From positions 1 through 8,554 of the forward strand of contig CAIRFY010000228.1 in the NCBI GenBank assembly GCA_903877945.1: a stretch of DNA of 8,554 bases, given 5' to 3'. A program made the position numbers and the translations under genes. Source of the DNA: an uncultured Oscillochloris sp. (GTDB lineage Bacteria > Chloroflexota > Chloroflexia > Chloroflexales > Chloroflexaceae). This document shows, piece after piece, positions 5,694-8,554 of this stretch. Each line of letters begins with the position of its first letter. Within the stretch, counting starts at the first letter, position 1. The notes under the pieces are model-generated. The model ran no database searches. It saw only the letters and a list, made by a program, of their open reading frames with translations, and was not told the origin of the DNA.

Positions 5694-6179
5694 ATGACAC
5701 CCAAGCAGATTCGTACGGCGCAAACGGACACGCCGCAAAAATTGGCACACGTGGCCAAACCGAACCCATCCCCCAGGAAGGCCAGTAACCAGCGAAAGCG
5801 CGTAGCATCTACCCGTGCGGCTCGTGCCAAAGCTGCGGCGAAACGTGAGCAGGAGGCCCCGCAGCGTGCGCAGGCGCAGGAGGAGGCCAAGGCCCAACGC
5901 GCCGCTGAACGCGCCGTTAAACAGGCGCAGGCATCTGCCCAGCGTGCGCAGGCGCAGGCGCAGGAGGAGGCCAAGGCCCAACGCGCCGTATTGCGTGCCC
6001 AGGCTGCCCAGGCGCAGGAGGAGGCCAAGGCCCAACGCGCCGCCCAACGCGCCGCAACGCGTGCCCAGGCTGCATCAGGGTGCGCTACGCGAAAACCTCG
6101 CTGTCGTGGGGCTGAGCGAGTCGGATCTCGCTGGCGTCGAGTCGCCGGTGCTTGTGCGCGAGCGCATCACGGAGGTTGA
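5694..6179 (+). CDS. Gln/Ala/Arg-rich coiled-coil protein, C-terminus replaced by out-of-frame DNA
   Basis: I prefer ATG 5694 (preceded by ACAGG) to ATG 5634, which overlaps the previous gene. Residues 1-45 are basic and Pro/Ser-rich (KPNPSPRKASNQRKR), then about 80 residues are almost only A, Q, R, E and K, with the unit AQAQEEAKAQRA repeated three times, predicting a continuous charged helix or coiled coil. Homology to itself stops at 6073; beyond that the frame (SGCATRKPRC...) is an off-frame reading of a DdrB-like gene, ending at 6179. The original C-terminus is therefore lost. I do not recognise the family; such low-complexity proteins are found in phage and conjugative modules. Confidence 0.45.
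   Translation: MTPKQIRTAQTDTPQKLAHVAKPNPSPRKASNQRKRVASTRAARAKAAAKREQEAPQRAQAQEEAKAQRAAERAVKQAQASAQRAQAQAQEEAKAQRAVLRAQAAQAQEEAKAQRAAQRAATRAQAASGCATRKPRCRGAERVGSRWRRVAGACARAHHGG
5871..6042 (+). repeat. Three 34-bp direct repeats
   Basis: Identical 34-base units lie at 5871-5904, 5955-5988 and 6009-6042, beginning CAGGCGCAGG and ending CAACGCGCCG. They encode the AQAQEEAKAQRA unit of the coiled-coil protein. Spacing is irregular (84 then 54 bases), both multiples of three, so the frame is kept. Confidence 0.85.
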
Positions 6180-6650
6180 CCGGGCCGCGTTCGCCCGCGA
6201 GGCCAACGCGCCGCCGGTGCTGCAAATGTCTACCCTGGAGGTAGCGCTCGTTGACTCGCAGCGCATATCTGGCGAGCTGGTAGGGCTGCTCGCCGTGCGC
6301 GAGGGTCAGAGTATTGATCAGGCGCTACGCACCAAAGCGAACGCGGAGTTTGTTCGCGGCTTTATTGGGACGCTCAGCGAAAACGAGTCGGCCCTGCTAC
6401 AGCGAAAGGACGGCACCTTGGCCCAAGCGAGAATTCGACGCATCAAGGCAGCCTTGTTTGTCCGCACCTTCCAGGGCGAAGCTGGCGAGCGCCTCGCCGA
6501 TGTCTTCCTAGAGGCACTGGACAGCGACATCAAAAACTTTGAGACCGCAATCAGCAGCTCATTGCCCGTACTGGCGAGGGTCGAGCAGCGGATCGCCAGT
6601 GGTGAGCGCAGCGCAGTTCTCAGCATGACCGAAGATTTCAGCAATGCGAT
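6074..6650 (+). pseudogene. DdrB-like ParB-superfamily / antirestriction polyprotein domain fragment
   Basis: The frame is open from before 6074 with no proper start. It contains the block ESPVLVRERITEVDRAAFAR, then LQMSTLEVALVDSQRIS, then NAEFVRGFIGTLSENESALL, IRRIKAALFVRTFQGEAGER and SSLPVLARVEQRIASGERS. I recognise this order from the DdrB-like (defence-against-restriction B) domain of very large phage and plasmid polyproteins that also carry methyltransferase or helicase domains. Similarity seems to persist to about TEDFSNAM (6650). It then collides with a minus-strand gene. Upstream it is joined at 6073/6074 to the coiled-coil gene in another frame. It is a roughly 190-residue internal piece of a protein usually over 1000 residues, and not functional as it stands. 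Confidence 0.6.
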
Positions 6651-6821
6651 GCACAGTTCCTCAGTCCACGGATCTAACTTCGGCTCGTGGCCGAGTTCTA
6701 CAAGGAGCGCCTTATCCCGTTCGATCAGTGCGTTCATTTCCGCCGCATACCGCGTCAGTACCGCATCTTCATGCGGCCTTAACCAGATCTCAACTTGTAT
6801 CCGTCTCACGTTCGTCTCCAT
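6640..6821 (-). pseudogene. Unrecognised gene, 5' part only
   Basis: ATG 6821 is preceded by AAGGAAA about 7 bases upstream and by a near-consensus promoter at 6860-6888, so this was a real gene. Its first 57-66 residues read METNVRRIQVEIWLRP, then YAAEMNALIERDKALL and ELGHEPKLDPWTEELCIALL, an amphipathic helical protein with no motif I can name. After about 6640 the frame runs into antisense of the DdrB-like fragment and stays open to 6318 by chance of base composition. Its original 3' end is lost. Confidence 0.5.
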
Positions 6822-6859
6822 ACCCGATTTCCTTCTTACTCGTGTTTGGGCACAAGGAG

Positions 6860-6888
6860 AGTATATTTTTTGAAAAGGATTTTGTCAA
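6860..6888 (-). promoter_or_regulatory. Near-consensus sigma-70 promoter with overlapping operator-like inverted repeat
   Basis: On the minus strand TTGACA (6888-6883), a 17-base spacer and TATACT (6865-6860) sit ahead of the ATG at 6821. AAGGAT (6875-6880) and ATCCTT (6888-6893), separated by 7 bases, form a perfect inverted repeat over the -35 box, a good place for a repressor. Confidence 0.75.
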
Positions 6889-7015
6889 TCCTTGTTAAAG
6901 ATAAGAAGCCACAACCCTCTAAGGCTGTTAGGACGATTCAAGAGCGTTCTACGGGTGATTACGCCCGGAATGGAGCGTGCCCGCGTGGCGACAAGAGGGG
7001 TTGACGGGCACAACA

Positions 7016-7045
7016 AAAGCCCCCTGGCATTTGCCAGGGGGCTTT
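7016..7045 (-). terminator. Rho-independent terminator of the HTH-hicBA operon
   Basis: A perfect 13-bp stem (AAAGCCCCCTGGC and its complement) with a 4-base loop is followed on the minus strand by TTTT. It lies 17 bases beyond the hicA stop. It may also work on the plus strand. Confidence 0.85.
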
Positions 7046-7061
7046 GCGCTAACGATGAGCC

Positions 7062-7283
7062 TTAGATCAGGTCGAGGAACTCCTGAACAGTTAGCCCAGA
7101 CTGGCGGATAATCGCCCGTAGGGTGCCTCGGTCAAGCTCCGTATGATCGGGAACACTGATCGTGGTTCGTGGCTGGAGTCGCTCAATGATCATATGGCTT
7201 CCGCGCTGGCGGGTCTGCACAAAGCCCGCCTTCAGCAGCGCATGCAGGCAGCGCCGCCCAGAGATGATTGGTAGTGGTGGCAT
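7062..7283 (-). CDS. hicA: HicA-family mRNA interferase toxin
   Basis: 73 residues, normal for HicA/YcfA. It has the double-stranded-RNA-binding-like fold signature: SGRRCLHALLKAGFVQTRQR, then GSHMII with the catalytic histidine H30, then ISVPDHTELDRGTLRAIIRQ, and a Leu-rich end. In characterised systems HicA cleaves mRNA in translating cells and is neutralised by HicB. The start at 7283 is 1 base after the hicB stop (7285-7287), so translation is coupled. No lesion is visible. Confidence 0.9.
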   Translation of the reverse strand: MPPLPIISGRRCLHALLKAGFVQTRQRGSHMIIERLQPRTTISVPDHTELDRGTLRAIIRQSGLTVQEFLDLI

Positions 7284-7284
7284 A

Positions 7285-7512
7285 CTAAATGATCACCAAC
7301 TGGCGGTCGAGCGTGTCATCCGGCACGGATTCGCCATGGGCCTCAATCGCCTCGATCATCAGCGAGATCGCCTCTCGAATATTGGCGATGGCATCGGCGC
7401 GGGTGCGGCCCTGGCTGATGCAGCCGGGTAATGTCGGCACTTCGGCAACAAACCACCCATCTTCGCCGGGATAGATCACCACCTGGCGCGGAGCGTACAC
7501 ATGCGTAGTCAT
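7285..7512 (-). CDS. hicB: HicB-family antitoxin
   Basis: 75 residues. It has the partial RNase H-like fold of HicB/UPF0150: VVIYPGEDGWFVAEVPTLPG, then CISQGRTRADAIANIREAIS and MIEAIEAHG. No C-terminal DNA-binding domain follows, so it is the short form; the DNA binding for autoregulation may be supplied by the HTH protein encoded just upstream. ATG 7512 overlaps that gene's stop as ATGA (7509-7512), with AGGAAGG about 7 bases before it. It should bind HicA and mask its active site. Confidence 0.9.
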   Translation of the reverse strand: MTTHVYAPRQVVIYPGEDGWFVAEVPTLPGCISQGRTRADAIANIREAISLMIEAIEAHGESVPDDTLDRQLVII

Positions 7513-7925
7513 GATTGAGCCTTCCTTGGTCGCCCGCTGCGCGGCTTGGCCGGAAACACCGCTCGGCCTGCGATATGTCCCTGCATCTTAGCAATGGCTT
7601 GTGCTAGGACTATATCGCTCTCATCAACTCTACGCCGTGGTTCAGGGATTAACACCCTCACCCATCCAGACCTAACCCAATTCTGAATGGACTGGACTGA
7701 AAACCCATACTTCTCCGCCGCCTCGCTGATCAAAATCGGCACACCCACAAACGGGCGCATCGCCGCGCGCAGCTCGTCAACCACGCGGGCGGCGTCATCC
7801 AGGTCGATCTGCTTGTCATCCCCGGCCACCAACCCATGCTGGCGAAGCTGGGCCAGGATCTCAGCCGGGAAATCCAGCGCAGCGCCCGCAGCCTTCGCGC
7901 TCACATGCTCCATAACGATGCTCAT
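7509..7925 (-). CDS. HTH (MerR/excisionase-like) regulator preceding hicBA
   Basis: 138 residues from ATG 7925; the ATG at 7991 is less likely because GGGAG lies 5-6 bases before 7925 and a -10-like TATACT at 7954-7959 would lie inside the longer reading. Residues about 64-112 form a winged HTH of the MerR/excisionase type: LISEAAEKYGFSVQSIQNWV, then RSGWVRVLIPEPRRRVDESD. The basic tail contains SGRPRK, an AT-hook-like GRP core. The N-terminal half (ALDFPAEILAQLRQHGLV) is helical and unassigned. As first gene of the hicBA operon it probably controls the promoter; that is inference from position. Confidence 0.75.
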   Translation of the reverse strand: MSIVMEHVSAKAAGAALDFPAEILAQLRQHGLVAGDDKQIDLDDAARVVDELRAAMRPFVGVPILISEAAEKYGFSVQSIQNWVRSGWVRVLIPEPRRRVDESDIVLAQAIAKMQGHIAGRAVFPAKPRSGRPRKAQS

Positions 7926-7932
7926 CTCTGCT

Positions 7933-7987
7933 CCCTCATTCGTTTTGAGGGTGAGTATAGCACGGGGATGGGCGATAGGCGATAGGG
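7933..7987 (-). promoter_or_regulatory. Promoter and operator-like repeats of the HTH-hicBA operon
   Basis: TATACT (7959-7954, minus strand) is a good -10, but the -35 position lacks a TTGACA-like hexamer. In its place lie two tandem GGCGATA units (7971-7984 on the plus strand). A CCCTCA/TGAGGG inverted repeat (7933-7938, 7946-7951) lies between the -10 and the start codon. This layout fits control by a MerR-like activator and/or repression. Confidence 0.45.
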
Positions 7988-8009
7988 TCATAGGGAGGGC
8001 TCCGGGGTG

Positions 8010-8144
8010 TCAGCTCTGGATAATCGCACGTGCGAGATCAAGCGCCATGTGCGCCACATCTACCATCAGGTGCCCTATCCCGCCGATAATAATCGACAAA
8101 CCTTCAGCGATTTGGTATAGTTGATGCACGAGAGTTGGGTTCAT
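8010..8144 (-). CDS. Small hydrophobic peptide ORF (44 codons), possible type I toxin-like
   Basis: From ATG 8144 it reads MNPTLVHQLYQIAEGLSIII, then GGIGHLMVDVAHMALDLARA, ending IIQS. The central ~21 residues (GLSIIIGGIGHLMVDVAHMAL) are hydrophobic with His/Asp, compatible with a membrane-active or amphipathic helix. No clear Shine-Dalgarno precedes the start; the in-frame extension to 8216 crosses the hairpin at 8161-8191 and is rejected. The start codon lies in the loop of a 6-bp hairpin and opposite a predicted antisense RNA. I do not recognise a family. Confidence 0.4.
   Translation of the reverse strand: MNPTLVHQLYQIAEGLSIIIGGIGHLMVDVAHMALDLARAIIQS
8093..8121 (+). promoter_or_regulatory. 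Sigma-70-like promoter of the predicted antisense RNA
   Basis: TCGACA (8093-8098), a 17-base spacer and TATAGT (8116-8121) each differ from consensus by one base. The predicted start at 8128 is exactly the first base of a stem-loop. Confidence 0.55.
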
Positions 8145-8200
8145 AGACGGTCTCGTAACAGGCCCGGAGCGTGTGTTGACGCTACCGGGCCGCTTATTTT
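8128..8200 (+). ncRNA. Predicted 73-nt antisense RNA over the start of the 44-codon ORF
   Basis: The transcript would begin with ACGAGA (8128-8133), which pairs perfectly with TCTCGT (8151-8156). The 17-base loop contains the complement of the peptide's start codon (CAT at 8142-8144). A terminator hairpin ending in a T-rich tract follows at once. Promoter, 5' stem-loop and terminator fit together in 108 bases, the layout of small antisense RNAs that control translation in type I toxin-antitoxin or plasmid copy-control systems. No family match is claimed. Confidence 0.45.
8161..8200 (+). terminator. Rho-independent terminator of the antisense RNA
   Basis: GGCCCGGAGCGT pairs with ACGCTACCGGGCC (12 bp with one bulged A) around a GTGTTG loop, followed by GCTTATTTT. 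Confidence 0.7.
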
Positions 8201-8215
8201 GTTGTTGAAGCGACA

Positions 8216-8251
8216 AGAGCTAGGTACCATTTAACGGCACCTAGCTCTTTT
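8216..8251. terminator. Hairpin downstream of tRNA-Thr
   Basis: AGAGCTAGGTACC pairs with GGCACCTAGCTCT (12 of 13 bases) around a 7-base loop, followed on the plus strand by TTT. It begins about 10 bases past the tRNA CCA end. It could end the tRNA transcript (minus strand, with no good T-run), act as a second plus-strand terminator, or be an arm-type site of a former integration. Confidence 0.5.
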
Positions 8252-8257
8252 GTAGTC

Positions 8258-8333
8258 TGGAGCCAATGGAGAGGCTCGAACTCTCGACCTGCTGTTTACG
8301 AAACAGCTGCTCTACCAACTGAGCTACATTGGC
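8258..8333 (-). tRNA. trnT: tRNA-Thr (anticodon CGU)
   Basis: A full cloverleaf is visible on the minus strand: acceptor GCCAATG/CATTGGC, D arm with AGCTCAGTTGGTAGAGC, anticodon stem GCTGT/ACAGC with loop TTCGTAA (anticodon CGT, reading ACG), T arm GAGAG-TTCGAGC-CTCTC, discriminator T, and an encoded CCA at 8258-8260. Its 3' end points toward the accessory region. Confidence 0.97.
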
Positions 8334-8345
8334 GCAACGCCCCGC

Positions 8346-8374
8346 ATTGTAGCGGAAAGGGCTACGGCTGTCAA
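8346..8374 (-). promoter_or_regulatory. Consensus promoter of tRNA-Thr
   Basis: On the minus strand TTGACA (8374-8369), a 17-base spacer and TACAAT (8351-8346) are followed by a GC-rich GCGGGG discriminator typical of stable-RNA promoters. The predicted start is about 6 bases before the tRNA. Confidence 0.85.
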
Positions 8375-8403
8375 GGTCGTTTTTGCTGCCCCTCAGGGCA
8401 TGA

Positions 8404-8552
8404 GCAAAGTCAGCTCCGGCCCCCTCACCCCCTGCCCCTCTCCCTCACGGGGAGAGGGGAGTTTCTTCATCAGGATGCGCTCGGCTCCCCCTCTCCCGTT
8501 CAGGGAGAGGGGGCTGGGGGGTGAGGGCTGTCCGGCGACCACACGACTTTGC
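8404..8552 (-). repeat. Dispersed MITE-like repeat, complete copy R3
   Basis: About 149 bp bounded by perfect 8-bp terminal inverted repeats GCAAAGTC (8404-8411) and GACTTTGC (8545-8552). Inside are two palindromic C/G-rich blocks (about 8420-8459 and 8485-8526) separated by a spacer with CAGGATGCG. Reverse-complemented, its right half matches 1-94 and its left half matches 190-265. There is no coding capacity, so any mobility would need a transposase supplied in trans. Confidence 0.75.
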
Positions 8553-8554
8553 AC

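Noticed and set aside
5621..6047. Minus-strand Ala/Cys- or Leu/Gly-rich repeat proteins
   Set aside because: They are antisense readings of the same direct repeats, with no ribosome site or recognisable start.
5815..6073. Arg/Pro-rich N-terminus apparently fused to the DdrB-like fragment
   Set aside because: The RRRRPRPNAP text is an off-frame reading of the 34-bp coiled-coil repeats; the other frame gives the regular AQAQEEAKAQRA unit.

Overview
The window looks like a GC-rich, Chloroflexota-type chromosome (Roseiflexus/Kouleothrix-like filamentous relatives are my best guess). The reasons are C/G-ending codon use, dispersed C/G-rich palindromic repeats at both ends, and accessory gene types I associate with that phylum. 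This is inference from style and recalled families; no search was run.

Layout. 1-479 holds a dispersed repeat (partial copy 1-94, half copy 190-265), then a weak promoter. 480-2192 carries two intact housekeeping-type genes: a xylose-isomerase-like TIM-barrel protein and a DinB-family protein. The DinB gene overlaps by ATGA a PLP-dependent aminotransferase that stops being recognisable at about 2603. From there to about 6820 the window is a mosaic of broken accessory genes on both strands: an HNH endonuclease N-terminus, a split ribbon-helix-helix-like gene, the C-terminal part of a FtsK/HerA-like DNA-translocase ATPase with an in-frame amber codon, an MntA-HepT pair whose toxin has two in-frame stops, a DnaC-like C-terminus, a heptad-repeat protein, a membrane-protein C-terminus, a Gln/Ala-rich coiled-coil protein, a DdrB-like (antirestriction/ParB-superfamily) fragment and a short gene behind a near-consensus promoter. 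At least six places join two truncated genes. I read this as the debris of an integrative or plasmid-like element, although assembly chimerism would look similar.

7016-8333 is tidy again: a terminator, an HTH regulator-HicB-HicA operon on the minus strand, a 44-codon hydrophobic ORF whose start codon is covered by a predicted 73-nt antisense RNA with its own promoter and terminator, and a tRNA-Thr(CGU) with a consensus promoter. The tRNA 3' end faces the accessory region, as expected if the tRNA once served as an integration site. A complete ~149-bp copy of the dispersed repeat with 8-bp terminal inverted repeats closes the window.

How the parts fit: MntA-HepT, HicBA and perhaps the peptide/antisense-RNA pair are addiction-type modules. 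The translocase, DnaC-like and DdrB-like pieces are replication, transfer and antirestriction functions of a mobile element. Most element genes are dead; the HicBA unit and the MntA antitoxin appear intact.
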